A stretch of DNA of 61,163 bases from Prevotellaceae bacterium UBA4361 (GTDB lineage Bacteria; Bacteroidota; Bacteroidia; Bacteroidales; Bacteroidaceae), in the NCBI GenBank assembly GCA_002393575.1, contig DGSN01000083.1, positions 1 to 61,163 on the forward strand, read 5' to 3'. The position numbers and the translations under genes are program-made. Below, piece by piece: positions 23,779 to 32,824 of the stretch. The notes under the pieces are model-generated. The model was not told the DNA's origin, made no database searches, and saw nothing but the letters and a program-made list of their open reading frames with translations. Every line of letters begins with the position of its first letter. Positions within the stretch are counted from its first letter, which is position 1.

Positions 23779-26706
23779 ATGAACATGAAAAGAATTTCCT
23801 TCTTGTTAGTTCTTCTCACGATGGTGCTGACTGCCAGTGCCCAGAAGAACTATCGCTACAAGAGCTATGAGGGCGACCCGCTCAAGGCTCGCATCTATAC
23901 GCTCGACAACGGGCTCCAGGTGTATCTGAGTGTGAACAAGGACCGCCCAAGAATCCAGACGTACATTGCCGTAAGAACGGGTAGCAAGAACGACCCACAT
24001 GAGACAACGGGTTTGGCTCACTATCTGGAGCACATCCTCTTCAAGGGTACGACTTCGTTTGGTACGCAGAACTATGCTGCCGAGAAACCGTTGCTGGACC
24101 AAATCCGTAACCTTTACGAAGTGTATCGCCAGACCACGGACCCAGCTAAGCGCAAGGCCATCTACCATCAGATTGACTCCATCTCATACGAGGCTTCGAA
24201 GTATTCTATCGCCAATGAATACGACAAGCTGATGGCAGCCATTGGTTCGGATGGCACGAATGCCCACACCAGTACGGACGAGACGGTTTATAAGGAGGAC
24301 ATCCCTTCGAACGCCATCGAAAGTTGGGCTATCGTGCAGGCTGACCGTTTCAAGGACATGGTGATTCGTGGTTTCCACACGGAGCTGGAAGCAGTGTATG
24401 AGGAATACAACCGCAGTTTGACTTCCGACTTCCGCAAGGTGTTCGAACAGGCAAACAAGATGCTCTTCCCTCATCACCCATACGGTATGCAAACCACCAT
24501 CGGTACGCAGGAGCACCTGAAGAACCCTTCCATCGTGAACATTGAGAACTACTTCAAGAAATACTATGTGCCTAACAACGTGGCAATCTCGATGAGCGGT
24601 GACTTGGACTTCGACAAGACCATTGCCATTATCGACAAGTATTTTGGCGACTGGAAACCAAGCGGACCTATTGCTGAGTTGCAGTATCAGGAAGAAGGAC
24701 CTATGACGAAGATTGAGAAGGCTGAAGTGTGGGGCTTGCAGCAGGAAATGGTGATTCTCGCTTGGAGAATGCCTGGCAACAAGTCGCAGGAATCGGATTA
24801 CTACGAAATCATGCAGAGCGTGCTGCAGAACGGCAAGAGCGGTCTCTTCGATGTTGACCTTTCGCAGAAGCAGAAGGTGCTGGAAGCGATGGCGTTCAAT
24901 GATGGTATGACCGACTACAGCGAATTCATGCTGGTGGGTGTGCCAAAGGAAGGTCAGACGCTGGACGAAGTGAAAGACTTGATGTTGGAAGAAGTGGAGA
25001 AGCTGCGTGAAGGCGATTTCGACGAATCGATGCTGCAAGCTATCATCAACAACCGCAAGTTGCAGGAAATGCGCTCGTTGGAGAGCAACCAAAGCCGTGC
25101 TACGGAGATGTATAGCTACTTCATTGCTGGTCGCGACTGGGCAGACAAGGTGACGCTGATGGACCGCCTGTCGAAGTTTGGCAAGCAGGACGTGGTGGAC
25201 ATGGCTAAGAAGTACCTCAAGACTGATGCATACGTGCTCATTTACAAGCGTCAGGGTCCAGACCCTAACGAGAAGAAGATTGACAAGCCTGCTATTTCTC
25301 CAATCGAAATGAACCGCGACAAGAGTAGTCAGTTCGTGGAGAACATCAAGGCACGTCAGCTCGAACCTATCCATCCTGTGTTTGTGGATTTCAACAAGGA
25401 CTTGAGCAAGATGACCATGAAGAACGGTTCGGAACTGCTTTACAAAAAGAACGAACAGAACGGCATCTTTAACCTTACTATCGTCGTCCAGAATGGGCAG
25501 AAGCAAGACAAGTTCCTGGAGTTTGCTACTATATACTTTAATCACCTCGGCACGAAGAAGCAGAGCTTGCAGGACATCCAGGCTGAACTCTACAAACTGG
25601 CATGCAACGCGAGCATTTCTGTCGGCACATCTGATACATACATCCGTGTGAGTGGTTTGGCTGAGAACCAAGAGGCTGCCATTGCCCTGCTGGAAAACTG
25701 GATTAAGAATGTAAAAGCAGATGAGGATGTCTATGAGCAGTGTGTGGCAGATGAACTCACTGCCCGAACGATGATGAAGAGCGACCAGAGCAGTTGTGAA
25801 AGCCGTTTGTTGGCTTATTGCATGTACGGACCAAAGAACAGCTATACCGACATTCCTTCGGAGGCTGAACTGCGCGCTATGCAGCCAGAGGTTTTGCTGA
25901 AGAAATTGCAGAATCTGAAGAACCTGCCTCAGACCGTGATGTACTATGGCCCTTCATCAATGGAAGAGGTGAACAAGATGATTTCGAAGTACCACAAGGT
26001 GAAGAAGAGCGCACAGAAGGATGTCAAGCTCCAACTGACGGACGACGACTACTATGTGCAGCAGACGACTCCTCAGACTGAAGTGTATCTGGCTCCTTAC
26101 CAGTCGAAGGCTGTGAAACTGACGATGTATTCCGACAATGGTGAGAAATACAATAAGGAGCTTATCCCATACATCAACATCTTCAACGAATACTTCGGTG
26201 GTAGCATGAACGCCATCGTGTTCCAGGAGCTTCGTGAGGCTCGCGGTTTGGCTTATTCAGCGGGTGCCAGCTATTCGATTGCTGGTCTGCCTACTCAGCA
26301 CAACACATTCCGTGCTGTGATTGGTTCGCAGAACGACAAGATGGCTGACTGCATCGATGTGTTCAACGACATCATCGAGAACATGCCTGTGTCGGAGAAG
26401 AGTTTCAACTTGGCAAAGGATGCTGTGGTGAAACGCTATGAGACAAACCGCACCATCGGTGCCAGTGTACTCAACGCCTATTTCGGCGCACGTCGCAGAG
26501 GTCTTGACCACGACATCAACGCAGAACTCTATAATAAGGTGAAGACTCTGACGATGGACGACATCGTGAACTTCTCGAAGAAGAACGTAGCTGGACGCAA
26601 GTACAAGTTTGTTGTGCTGGGTGACGAGAAAGAACTCGACATGAAGAAACTCGAAAGCGTAGGCAAGATTCACAAGCTCACCTTAGAGGACATTTTCGGT
26701 TATTAA
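23779..26706 (+). CDS. M16 family zinc metalloprotease (insulinase-type), exported
   Basis: 975 residues with a signal peptide ending near LTASAQ. The inverted zinc motif HYLEH (His81, Glu84, His85) lies in the first M16 domain, followed by the usual EAVYEEYNR segment holding the third ligand Glu. A second pair of M16 domains follows without the metal motif and contains REARGLAYSAGASYS, typical of the inactive half. The double-length protein forms a closed clamshell that degrades peptides in the periplasm. It is the third gene of the hflX run and ends at a strong terminator. Confidence 0.93.
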   Translation: MNMKRISFLLVLLTMVLTASAQKNYRYKSYEGDPLKARIYTLDNGLQVYLSVNKDRPRIQTYIAVRTGSKNDPHETTGLAHYLEHILFKGTTSFGTQNYAAEKPLLDQIRNLYEVYRQTTDPAKRKAIYHQIDSISYEASKYSIANEYDKLMAAIGSDGTNAHTSTDETVYKEDIPSNAIESWAIVQADRFKDMVIRGFHTELEAVYEEYNRSLTSDFRKVFEQANKMLFPHHPYGMQTTIGTQEHLKNPSIVNIENYFKKYYVPNNVAISMSGDLDFDKTIAIIDKYFGDWKPSGPIAELQYQEEGPMTKIEKAEVWGLQQEMVILAWRMPGNKSQESDYYEIMQSVLQNGKSGLFDVDLSQKQKVLEAMAFNDGMTDYSEFMLVGVPKEGQTLDEVKDLMLEEVEKLREGDFDESMLQAIINNRKLQEMRSLESNQSRATEMYSYFIAGRDWADKVTLMDRLSKFGKQDVVDMAKKYLKTDAYVLIYKRQGPDPNEKKIDKPAISPIEMNRDKSSQFVENIKARQLEPIHPVFVDFNKDLSKMTMKNGSELLYKKNEQNGIFNLTIVVQNGQKQDKFLEFATIYFNHLGTKKQSLQDIQAELYKLACNASISVGTSDTYIRVSGLAENQEAAIALLENWIKNVKADEDVYEQCVADELTARTMMKSDQSSCESRLLAYCMYGPKNSYTDIPSEAELRAMQPEVLLKKLQNLKNLPQTVMYYGPSSMEEVNKMISKYHKVKKSAQKDVKLQLTDDDYYVQQTTPQTEVYLAPYQSKAVKLTMYSDNGEKYNKELIPYINIFNEYFGGSMNAIVFQELREARGLAYSAGASYSIAGLPTQHNTFRAVIGSQNDKMADCIDVFNDIIENMPVSEKSFNLAKDAVVKRYETNRTIGASVLNAYFGARRRGLDHDINAELYNKVKTLTMDDIVNFSKKNVAGRKYKFVVLGDEKELDMKKLESVGKIHKLTLEDIFGY

Positions 26707-26729
26707 TCACTCAACTTTGCAATAGCGTT

Positions 26730-26801
26730 AGCGTTGGCTTTGGCGATTGGCTTTTCCCTGCGGACGACAAGCCAAAGCCAATGCCAACGCTAAAGTTTTT
26801 T
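26730..26801 (+). terminator. Rho-independent terminator after the M16 gene
   Basis: The left arm AGCGTTGGCTTTGGC (from 26730) and right arm GCCAATGCCAACGCT (to 26791) form a long, slightly imperfect stem. TTTTTT follows at 26796-26801. Confidence 0.75.
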
Positions 26802-26815
26802 CAAGACTGTTTGTT

Positions 26816-26971
26816 ATGAAGGACTCACAATTCAAAGGGATGTTTGAGCAGGACGAGGACCTGCGACGCAACGAACTCATCAGAAAAATAGAGCACTCCG
26901 TGGAGAATCTGTCATTGCCAGAACTGGAAGCGCTCTATTATGATATGTTGACCAAAGATTATATTCGCTAA
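26816..26971 (+). CDS. Small hypothetical protein
   Basis: 51 residues from ATG 26816, beginning MKDSQFKGMF and rich in charged helical sequence (RRNELIRKIEHSVENLS). A longer in-frame start exists upstream, but those codons fall in the terminator hairpin. A pattern of Leu spaced along the helix suggests a small cytoplasmic helical protein. The last residues, YYDMLTKDYIR, look natural. I do not recognise it. Confidence 0.5.
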   Translation: MKDSQFKGMFEQDEDLRRNELIRKIEHSVENLSLPELEALYYDMLTKDYIR

Positions 26972-26974
26972 AGA

Positions 26975-27086
26975 AAATGAAGAATGTAGAATGAGGAATG
27001 AAGAATGAGGAATGAAGAATGTAGAATCATATAAAGTGAAAATTATTCTTCATTCGGAGCGAAACGACCATTCTTCATTCTTCATT
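26975..27086. repeat. Word-repeat hairpin (GAAGAATG type)
   Basis: The left arm repeats gaagaatg, gtagaatg and gaggaatg. The right arm carries the reverse complement (cattcttcattcttcat). The two are separated by a short variable centre. Similar hairpins recur at 27670-27735, 35994-36178, 37893-37996 and 47965-48051. Confidence 0.7.
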
Positions 27087-27668
27087 TAAATATCCTGCTT
27101 TCTTGAGTTCACGGGCAACGAGTTCGCACTCGTCCCACCATTTTTGCCCAAAGGCACGGATGAGCGGTGCTTTCAGGAATTGATAGACGGGGAGAGATTT
27201 CTGCTTGCCCAATTCGCAAGCACAACGACAGATGTCCCAACGGTGGTAGTTCACAGCTGTGATGTCGTCACCAATGTAGGAGAGCCGGATAGGGTAGAGG
27301 GCACAGGAGATAGGTTTCTGGATGCTGATGCGTCCTTCTTGATATGCTCGGTCGATGGCACAAAGCGTATTGCCTTCAGTGTCTTTCACGGCAAACACGC
27401 AGTCCTTGTCGTTCACGATGCTCGTCACGAACTGCCCGTCTTGGTCGATATAGACCACACCATCCTCATTGATGACATCCTTTGCCTCAGGAGTGAGTTC
27501 GTCCCACACTGCCTCGGCAGCTTCTTCCAGTCCTGCCACTTCTTCCATATCAACTGGAGCACCTGCATCTCCTTCCACACAACAAGCACCACGACACACC
27601 TTGTAGTCGCAGCAGAACATTTCCTTGAAGACATCGAAGGAAACCAATGTATCTTGAATTTCTACCAT
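27075..27668 (-). CDS. DUF3109 family cysteine-rich protein
   Basis: 197 residues. The cysteine pattern is characteristic: FCCDYKVCRGACCVEG near 18-33, then PISCALYP near 138 and WDICRCACELG near 160. The spacing resembles the CxxxCxxCC-type metal-binding set of the YkgJ and DUF3109 families, so binding of zinc or an iron-sulfur cluster is likely, though not shown. Last gene of the reverse-strand operon that begins with a GT2 enzyme, 67 bp after the cupin. Cytoplasmic. Confidence 0.85.
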   Translation of the reverse strand: MVEIQDTLVSFDVFKEMFCCDYKVCRGACCVEGDAGAPVDMEEVAGLEEAAEAVWDELTPEAKDVINEDGVVYIDQDGQFVTSIVNDKDCVFAVKDTEGNTLCAIDRAYQEGRISIQKPISCALYPIRLSYIGDDITAVNYHRWDICRCACELGKQKSLPVYQFLKAPLIRAFGQKWWDECELVARELKKAGYLNEE

Positions 27669-27669
27669 A

Positions 27670-27735
27670 GTTTTTTTGAATGAAGGTTGATGAATGAAAG
27701 AGATTCTTCATCCTTCATTCATCATTCTACATTTA
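27670..27735. repeat. Word-repeat hairpin between cupin and DUF3109 genes
   Basis: gaatgaaggttgatgaatga on one side pairs loosely with ttcattcatcattctac on the other, around gattcttc. Same class as 26975. Confidence 0.6.
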
Positions 27736-28068
27736 TCATCTTACTTCAGGCACGACTCCAAAGAAGTGCAATTCCTCTGTGCCCGTGTTGGTTAGGCTGT
27801 GGAAATGTCCTTTCTCGCAGTACGTACTCATGCCTGCCTGCACTTCCGTTTCCACTCCATCCAGGTTAACCGTTCCCTTGCCACTCAAAATATAGATGAT
27901 TTCGCAGTTTTCCACATGCTGGTGGTAGCCTATGCTGGCACCGACGGGCAGATAGGCACGAAGGATGCGAACAGTGCCATCGAAAAACATCTTGGCATAC
28001 ATTGTGCCTTCTCCACCTTTGAAATGCTCAAATGGTTCAAATGCTATTTGGGAATAATCTAAGTTCAT
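27736..28068 (-). CDS. Cupin domain protein
   Basis: 110 residues forming a single cupin barrel. Metal-binding motif 1 reads GASIGYHQHVENCEIIYILSG near 43-63, with His and Glu in the standard places (HQHxxxxE). Motif 2 reads GHFHSLTNTG near 88. The core SGKGTVNLDGVETEVQAG lies between. Such small cupins are often isomerases or sugar- or ligand-binding regulators. The substrate is unknown. It lies 13 bp downstream of the EamA transporter gene in the same operon. Confidence 0.85.
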   Translation of the reverse strand: MNLDYSQIAFEPFEHFKGGEGTMYAKMFFDGTVRILRAYLPVGASIGYHQHVENCEIIYILSGKGTVNLDGVETEVQAGMSTYCEKGHFHSLTNTGTEELHFFGVVPEVR

Positions 28069-28081
28069 AATAAATATGTTT

Positions 28082-29044
28082 TTATGAAAGCCTTTTTGAT
28101 TTTTGTTTCGTTCTCCTTTCTTCCATCTTCAAATCGCGTCGGCTCTTGCTTTGGGTAACGAGGAATACACCCGTGAACACCAGCAGCACGGCGATGCCTT
28201 GTGCTATGCCGAAGATGCCAAGACCTAAGAACACGCTGACGAGGCAAGCTACGATGGGTTGCACATAATTATACATCGACACCACTGTTGGGCGCAGGTT
28301 CTTCTGTCCTTGCATCATGAGAATATAGGCTATGAACGTGCCGCCTACCACGACGAAAGCCGTTTCACCCCATACGCGAACTGTTATGTCAGCCCAGGGG
28401 AGAGCAGACATCCTGCTGAACGACAACGGCATGATGACGATGGCTGCGTAGGTAATCATCCACTTCATGCAGGTGATGACCGTGTAGCGCTGGATGAGGT
28501 GCTTGAAGATGGTGAGATAGACCGCAAAGCAGCATTGTGCTGCCAGGCAGAGGAGGTCGCCCGTCAGTTTTCCTTCGTTTGTCGCCCCTGCCGCATGTGA
28601 ACTTCCCGTGATGAGGATGAACGCACCGATGGCTCCGAGGAAAATGCCGATGACTTTCTTGCTCGTTACGGGTTCATGGAGAAACAGCGCAGCCAACACC
28701 GTCGTGATAATAGGCATCGTGGTTGTCATGATACTCGCATTCACGGGCGAGGTGATGGACAGGCCGATGGTATAGCAGCACTGGTTGAAGACGATGCTGA
28801 GCATTCCAGCGAAAAAGAAAAGCAACAGGTCCTTTGGCTTCACTTTCTCCTGTGGCACGAACGCCGATGCAATCCAGAAGCACAGCGCGCCACCAACCAC
28901 GCGGAAGCACACCATCTCCAACCCTGGCACACCATGTGTCATGGCGTGCTTGCCGAGTGGTGCCATCAGTCCCCAAATGGCGCAAGCCAGCAACATGCAG
29001 ACATGGGCAACAACCGTGGAACGGTTTTGCTTTGATTCACTCAT
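28082..29044 (-). CDS. EamA/DMT family transporter
   Basis: 320 residues with ten predicted membrane helices in two EamA repeats (roughly 10-140 and 155-295). The first opens ACAIWGLMAPLGKHAM and contains SPVNASIMTTTMPI. The second has NYVQPIVACLVSVFLG. Such proteins export or import small metabolites across the inner membrane. The ATG at 29044 is preferred over an in-frame TTG at 29053. With the ATG there is a 2-bp gap after the DUF4250 stop. The C-terminal tail is strongly basic (RRDLKMEERRTKQKSKR). Substrate unknown. Confidence 0.88.
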   Translation of the reverse strand: MSESKQNRSTVVAHVCMLLACAIWGLMAPLGKHAMTHGVPGLEMVCFRVVGGALCFWIASAFVPQEKVKPKDLLLFFFAGMLSIVFNQCCYTIGLSITSPVNASIMTTTMPIITTVLAALFLHEPVTSKKVIGIFLGAIGAFILITGSSHAAGATNEGKLTGDLLCLAAQCCFAVYLTIFKHLIQRYTVITCMKWMITYAAIVIMPLSFSRMSALPWADITVRVWGETAFVVVGGTFIAYILMMQGQKNLRPTVVSMYNYVQPIVACLVSVFLGLGIFGIAQGIAVLLVFTGVFLVTQSKSRRDLKMEERRTKQKSKRLS

Positions 29045-29046
29045 CT

Positions 29047-29226
29047 TTACCAAAACTTGTTGTATTGTTCGGAGTATTCATAACCCGCTGTTGCCAAGCG
29101 TGCGCAGAGTTGTTCTTTCGAGATGTTCATGTCAGCGCAGAGCGCATCGAGAGAGTCGTAGATGTCGCGCAACTTCATGTTCACATAACTGAACAGCATG
29201 AGCGGGTCGTTGGGTAGTTCGTTCAT
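29047..29226 (-). CDS. DUF4250 family small protein
   Basis: 59 residues from ATG 29226. It starts MNELPNDPLMLFSYVNMKLR and continues DIYDSLDALCADMNISKEQL, the DUF4250 signature. The ATG overlaps the stop of the GT2 gene (ATGA at 29223-29226), so the genes are coupled. A longer frame upstream is only the shadow of the GT2 gene. Function unknown. It is probably a small cytoplasmic helical protein. Confidence 0.85.
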   Translation of the reverse strand: MNELPNDPLMLFSYVNMKLRDIYDSLDALCADMNISKEQLCARLATAGYEYSEQYNKFW

Positions 29227-29987
29227 TTCTTGATGTAATTTCTGATGATAAACCAAGCGTGCATGGCGCAAGTCGTCAGCCATCCATAGTGCTTTGCCAT
29301 GATGTTGAAGCGCTCTTGCAGCGATGCTTGGTGGTTCTGTGTTGTGAGTCCCTCGCTTAGATAGTCGGTGAGGACTTCGTGTGTATTGAGAAAAGGCATT
29401 CCCATTTCCTTCGCCTTCTTCATGATGCGCACGCACCAGTCGAAGTCGGCAGAGAAACGGTAGCTCAAGTCATATTCAGGAGTGATTTCGCGCAGGGCAT
29501 AGAACGACTGGTGGCAAATAAGCATACCCTGGCGGAACGATGTCCATTTGAGCTGTTCGGGTGCTTGCAACCGACGATGACGAAGAAACCTCCCCTTGTC
29601 GTCCACGATGTCCGTCTCTCCATACACCACGGCGGGCAGTTTGCCGTCGGGGTTGTTCTTGATACATTTATCAGCCTTCAGCAACGTATTGCTGGCATGA
29701 AACTTATCGCCAGCATTGAGGAAGATGAGGTAGCGACCTTTTGCCATGCGGATGCCTTTGTTGAGTGCGTCGTAAAGACCTTTGTCGCGCTCGCTGACAA
29801 CGACAATCTTCAAGTCGGGATTCTGCTGCTGATAGGCTTTCGCCATCTGCACAGTGCCATCTGTCGAACCACCATCCATGATGATGTGTTCCACGTCACG
29901 AAACTCCTGCTGTGCCACGCTTTGCAGCGTTCGTCCCAGCGTGTGCGCTGCATTGTATGTAGCTGTGATAATGCTGAATTGCATCAT
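29223..29987 (-). CDS. Family 2 glycosyltransferase
   Basis: 254 residues, GT-A fold. The start FSIITATYNAAHTLGRTLQS and IIMDGGSTDGT are the nucleotide-binding signatures. FLNAGDKF supplies the D.D-like metal site, and FDWCVRI is the usual acceptor-side motif. It probably adds a sugar in the making of a surface polysaccharide, glycolipid or glycoprotein. First gene of a five-gene reverse-strand run, 127 bp downstream of the GT4 gene. The GT2 and GT4 enzymes may act in one pathway. Confidence 0.9.
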   Translation of the reverse strand: MMQFSIITATYNAAHTLGRTLQSVAQQEFRDVEHIIMDGGSTDGTVQMAKAYQQQNPDLKIVVVSERDKGLYDALNKGIRMAKGRYLIFLNAGDKFHASNTLLKADKCIKNNPDGKLPAVVYGETDIVDDKGRFLRHRRLQAPEQLKWTSFRQGMLICHQSFYALREITPEYDLSYRFSADFDWCVRIMKKAKEMGMPFLNTHEVLTDYLSEGLTTQNHQASLQERFNIMAKHYGWLTTCAMHAWFIIRNYIKK

Positions 29988-29996
29988 GGGAAAACT

Positions 29997-30113
29997 TTAA
30001 GTCTAAGGACTAAGGTCTAAGGTCTAAGGTCTAAGGACTAAGGTCTGAGGTTGCCTTTGACTTTAGACTTTTGACCTTCGACCTTTGACTTTAGACTTTT
30101 TGACCTTTGACCT
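29997..30113. repeat. Word-repeat hairpin (CTAAGGT type)
   Basis: One side repeats aagtctaagg, ggtctaagg and ggactaagg. The other repeats ttgactttagac and tttgacctttgac. The two halves are loose reverse complements around ttgcc. It lies between the two glycosyltransferase genes. Confidence 0.7.
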
Positions 30114-30114
30114 T

Positions 30115-31359
30115 TTATTGATAGACCTCCATATATCTTCTTGCCACTTCTTCCTCCGAGTAAGTGCTAAGGGCTTTTTCGCGAGCGTTCTTTGCCAGTT
30201 CCTCCTGTCGTTCTTCGTCCAGCGTCCAAACGATACCATTGGCAAAGTCCTCAGCGTTGCGGTATTCAGCCACGTAGCCATTCTGCTGATGATCAATCAT
30301 TTCAGGAATACCACCCACTCTGAATCCCACGCATGGGGTGCCACAAGCCAATGCCTCCACGATGGTGTTAGGCAAGTTGTCCTGCAACGACGGAGTGACG
30401 TAAGCATCCACGGCATTGTAGAGGTCCACCATTCTCTCCTCGCTGCTCACATAATCCACGGGGTACACATCGAACGGAAGCACGTTCTTCACCTGTTCCG
30501 AGTTGCCACCCACCACCACGATGGCCATGCGCTTCGCAGTTTCGGGATGGTTCTGCTGGATGAAACTACAAGCCTTCACCAGCAAGTCGAATCCCTTGCG
30601 CTCATCGGTGATGCGTTGCGCACCGAAGAGGATGAGCTGACGGTCCATTGGCAGCCTCAATACTTGGCGCATCTCCTCACGGTCTTTCGGACGGAAGCGA
30701 CTGGTGTTGATGGCATTCGGAATATCCACCACCTTCTGCCCCTGTGCCAGTGCCGAACGCCGAGCCATGTCAGCCATCCAGTGACTGCATCCCACGAACG
30801 TGATTTTAGTCCGACCATACATCTCTCGTTTCTTCTTCCACACACGCTGTGCCATGTCCACACCCCAGTGCCTTCCTCCCATCATAGGGCAGTCAGCACA
30901 TTCATGCTCATACTTCGTGCATTCGCCAGCATAGTGGCATACACCCGTGAAGTACCACATGTCGTGCATCGTCACCACAATGGGTTTTCCGCTTTCCAGT
31001 ATTGCGCGTATATTATTTAAGGAGAGATAAGCCTGATTCACCCAGTGCAAATGAATCACGTCGGCTTGCTGAAACTCTGGCAAGTCCGTCACGTCAGTAC
31101 CCGCGTTCGCAATATCCACCGTCCACAGGTTGCTCCTGCTCCATCCGTTGTTGAGGAAAATAATCAAGCGCTCCCAAATGAATTTCAGCGGGAGCAGCAA
31201 CGTACTCTTGATGGCAGACACGCTGAGCTGGTCGGTCTGACGGTCACGCACCAGCATCTGTGCCTTCACGCCATTTTTCTTCAGAGCCTCCATCAGGCGG
31301 TTGGCAGCGATGGCAGCACCGCCTACTCGCTCCGAAGTGTTAATAATGAGTACTCGCAT
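30115..31359 (-). CDS. Family 4 glycosyltransferase
   Basis: 414 residues from ATG 31359, starting MRVLIINTSERVGGAAIAAN. The upstream extension of the frame crosses the -7 element at 31392-31399 and is excluded. GT-B fold: ADVIHLHWVNQAYLS near 91 and a C-terminal nucleotide-sugar domain with DAYVTPSLQDNLPNTIVEAL and ACGTPCVGFRVGG, the EX7E motif region. The insert CTKYEHECADCPMMGG carries several Cys and is common in this subgroup. Probably acts in surface polysaccharide synthesis together with the neighbouring GT2. Confidence 0.92.
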   Translation of the reverse strand: MRVLIINTSERVGGAAIAANRLMEALKKNGVKAQMLVRDRQTDQLSVSAIKSTLLLPLKFIWERLIIFLNNGWSRSNLWTVDIANAGTDVTDLPEFQQADVIHLHWVNQAYLSLNNIRAILESGKPIVVTMHDMWYFTGVCHYAGECTKYEHECADCPMMGGRHWGVDMAQRVWKKKREMYGRTKITFVGCSHWMADMARRSALAQGQKVVDIPNAINTSRFRPKDREEMRQVLRLPMDRQLILFGAQRITDERKGFDLLVKACSFIQQNHPETAKRMAIVVVGGNSEQVKNVLPFDVYPVDYVSSEERMVDLYNAVDAYVTPSLQDNLPNTIVEALACGTPCVGFRVGGIPEMIDHQQNGYVAEYRNAEDFANGIVWTLDEERQEELAKNAREKALSTYSEEEVARRYMEVYQ

Positions 31360-31391
31360 GGTTTTCGTGTTCGTGATTTCTGAAATATCTG

Positions 31392-31399
31392 CAAAGGTA
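31392..31399 (-). promoter_or_regulatory. -7 element for the GT4 gene
   Basis: Reverse strand TACCTTTG, 33 bp upstream of the ATG at 31359. It fixes the start, because the longer frame would begin upstream of the transcription start. The rest of the gap to 31702 holds a small inverted pair CGTAAAA/TTTTACG near 31534-31559 and the next promoter. Confidence 0.6.
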
Positions 31400-31609
31400 A
31401 GAATTTTCAATTAAAACATTAACGATTAAGAAAAACTTTTAAACAATTGGATTGTAGAATGAAAGATTTTCCTCACAAATTCTTTATGCATCTACCTATT
31501 TTTGTATGATTTAGGCGGTTAACTTGCTCAAATCGTAAAAGAATGTTCGATTTTTACGTTTTGACTTTTTTTAAGTTATTAAAACTTTTACAACCGACTT
31601 TATTTTACC

Positions 31610-31617
31610 TACTTTTG
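31610..31617 (+). promoter_or_regulatory. -7 element for the AraC-type gene
   Basis: TACTTTTG fits TAnnTTTG, 86 bp upstream of the ATG at 31703. A second candidate, TATTTTTG, lies at 31498-31505. Confidence 0.5.
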
Positions 31618-31702
31618 CAACAACAAATCATTCAGAATCGCTCTTTGTTTGATTAAGTCATATTTATAACCTACCAATATTTATAACTTAAACGAATTAC
31701 GA

Positions 31703-32074
31703 ATGGTGTATAACTTTGCAGTCCGCTTAGAAGAATGTATGAGTGAGGAACACGCATTCTTGAATCCTAAACTCACACTCTCCGAACTTGCCTTGCGAGT
31801 TGGAACGAATCGTACGTATTTGTCGAACTACATCAACCAGACACTACATCAGACGTTTTTCGACTACATCAACTCCTTGCGCTTAAAGTATGCTACGGAG
31901 CTTCTCCTCACAACAAATCTCACCCTTGAGGTCATTGCAGAAAGGTCCGGTTTTAACTCTTTATCTACATTCAGACGCTGTTTCCTCCAAAACTACAGCG
32001 TTTCCCCTTCTGTATATAGAAAACAAAACAAGATAGCGAGTGAAAACAAGCAGGAGATGTCGTCAGAAGGATGA
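31703..32074 (+). CDS. Short AraC/XylS-type DNA-binding protein
   Basis: 123 residues, essentially only the double helix-turn-helix domain. Helix 1 region is LTLSELALRVGTNRTYLSNY, the linker contains FFDYINSLRLKYA, and the second HTH is TLEVIAERSGFNSLSTFRR, ending in the conserved F....SPSVYRK. No ligand or sensor domain is present, so it may be constitutively active, act with a partner, or be the DNA-binding remnant of a hybrid two-component protein. Single gene with its own promoter. Targets unknown. Confidence 0.88.
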   Translation: MVYNFAVRLEECMSEEHAFLNPKLTLSELALRVGTNRTYLSNYINQTLHQTFFDYINSLRLKYATELLLTTNLTLEVIAERSGFNSLSTFRRCFLQNYSVSPSVYRKQNKIASENKQEMSSEG

Positions 32075-32288
32075 ATCCCCAATGTACGAACAAACAAAAC
32101 CGAACAGCATTGAATCTTTCAAGTGAAATCGAAAGATTCAATGCTTTTTTTATGCCCACAGCCACCCCATTTCCCCGTTTTTCAGAAAAAAATCACTCAT
32201 CCATGCATTTTTTTTCATCATTTCGTTTGTGTTTGATGAAAAATGCTTAACTTTGCAACCGCTTTCGAGAACAAAGCACAACAACATT

Positions 32289-32362
32289 GCTTCAGTAGCT
32301 CAGTCGGTTAGAGCACCTGACTGTTAATCAGGGGGTCGTTGGTTCAAGCCCATCCTGAAGCG
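32289..32362 (+). tRNA. tRNA-Asn (GTT)
   Basis: A 74-nt cloverleaf. The acceptor stem GCTTCAG pairs with CTGAAGC and is followed by discriminator G. The D arm is AGCTCAGTCGGTTAGAGC. The anticodon stem CCTGA/TCAGG encloses loop CTGTTAA with anticodon GTT. The T arm is gttgg-TTCAAGC-ccatc with one T:T mismatch. CCA is not encoded. A 14-bp hairpin terminator follows at once. Confidence 0.93.
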
Positions 32363-32366
32363 CAAG

Positions 32367-32399
32367 AAAAAGGAGTTAGATTCTTTCTAACTCCTTTTT
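32367..32399 (+). terminator. Terminator after tRNA-Asn
   Basis: AAAAAGGAGTTAGA (32367-32380) and TCTAACTCCTTTTT (32386-32399) form a perfect 14-bp stem with a 5-nt loop, ending in the T run. Confidence 0.85.
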
Positions 32400-32603
32400 C
32401 TGTATATGTTATTCCCAACCTCCCTCCTTGGCGGCAAGTATTTTGTTACCGACCATTTGGAGTTAATAGGAAAGCCTTGTGCGGATGTGAGGCTCAAACA
32501 AGGAACGGTCTAAGTCTTGATGTTCGTGATATGGGAATTGTCAAAACGCAAGAGGGGATTGCCTGAAGGGATTTTTTGATTGGCTTGCGCCGAGCTAAAG
32601 GTT

Positions 32604-32701
32604 CAACTAAATGCGCGAGGGCTCGTTGTCGTATCGGCGAGGGCTCGGCGTAACTCAAACGAGCCCTCGCTTGAATTACAACGAGGGCTCGGCGATTTAG
32701 T
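32604..32701. repeat. Phased CGAGGGCTCG cluster, copy 3
   Basis: Decamers start at 32616, 32638, 32660 and 32682, exactly 22 bp apart. The third is inverted. The ends caactaaat and atttagt are inverted repeats of each other. It is preceded by gccgagctaaaggtt, as in copy 4. It lies about 130 bp upstream of the GH106 promoter. Confidence 0.9.
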
Positions 32702-32734
32702 ATAATCAAAAGGAATGATGGGCTTGAGCGAAAT

Positions 32735-32817
32735 GATGGAAGGTTTGTGTGGGAGCGATGGGAGGTTTATGTGGGAACGATGGGAGGTTTATGTGGAAAC
32801 GATGGGAAGATTGGGCG
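32735..32817. repeat. 22-bp purine-rich tandem repeat
   Basis: Three full units start at 32735, 32757 and 32779. Each reads gatgggaggtttatgtggg or a near variant and ends in aac or agc, with a period of exactly 22 bp. A partial fourth unit starts at 32801. It lies between decamer cluster 3 and the GH106 promoter. Confidence 0.85.
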
Positions 32818-32824
32818 AAAAATG

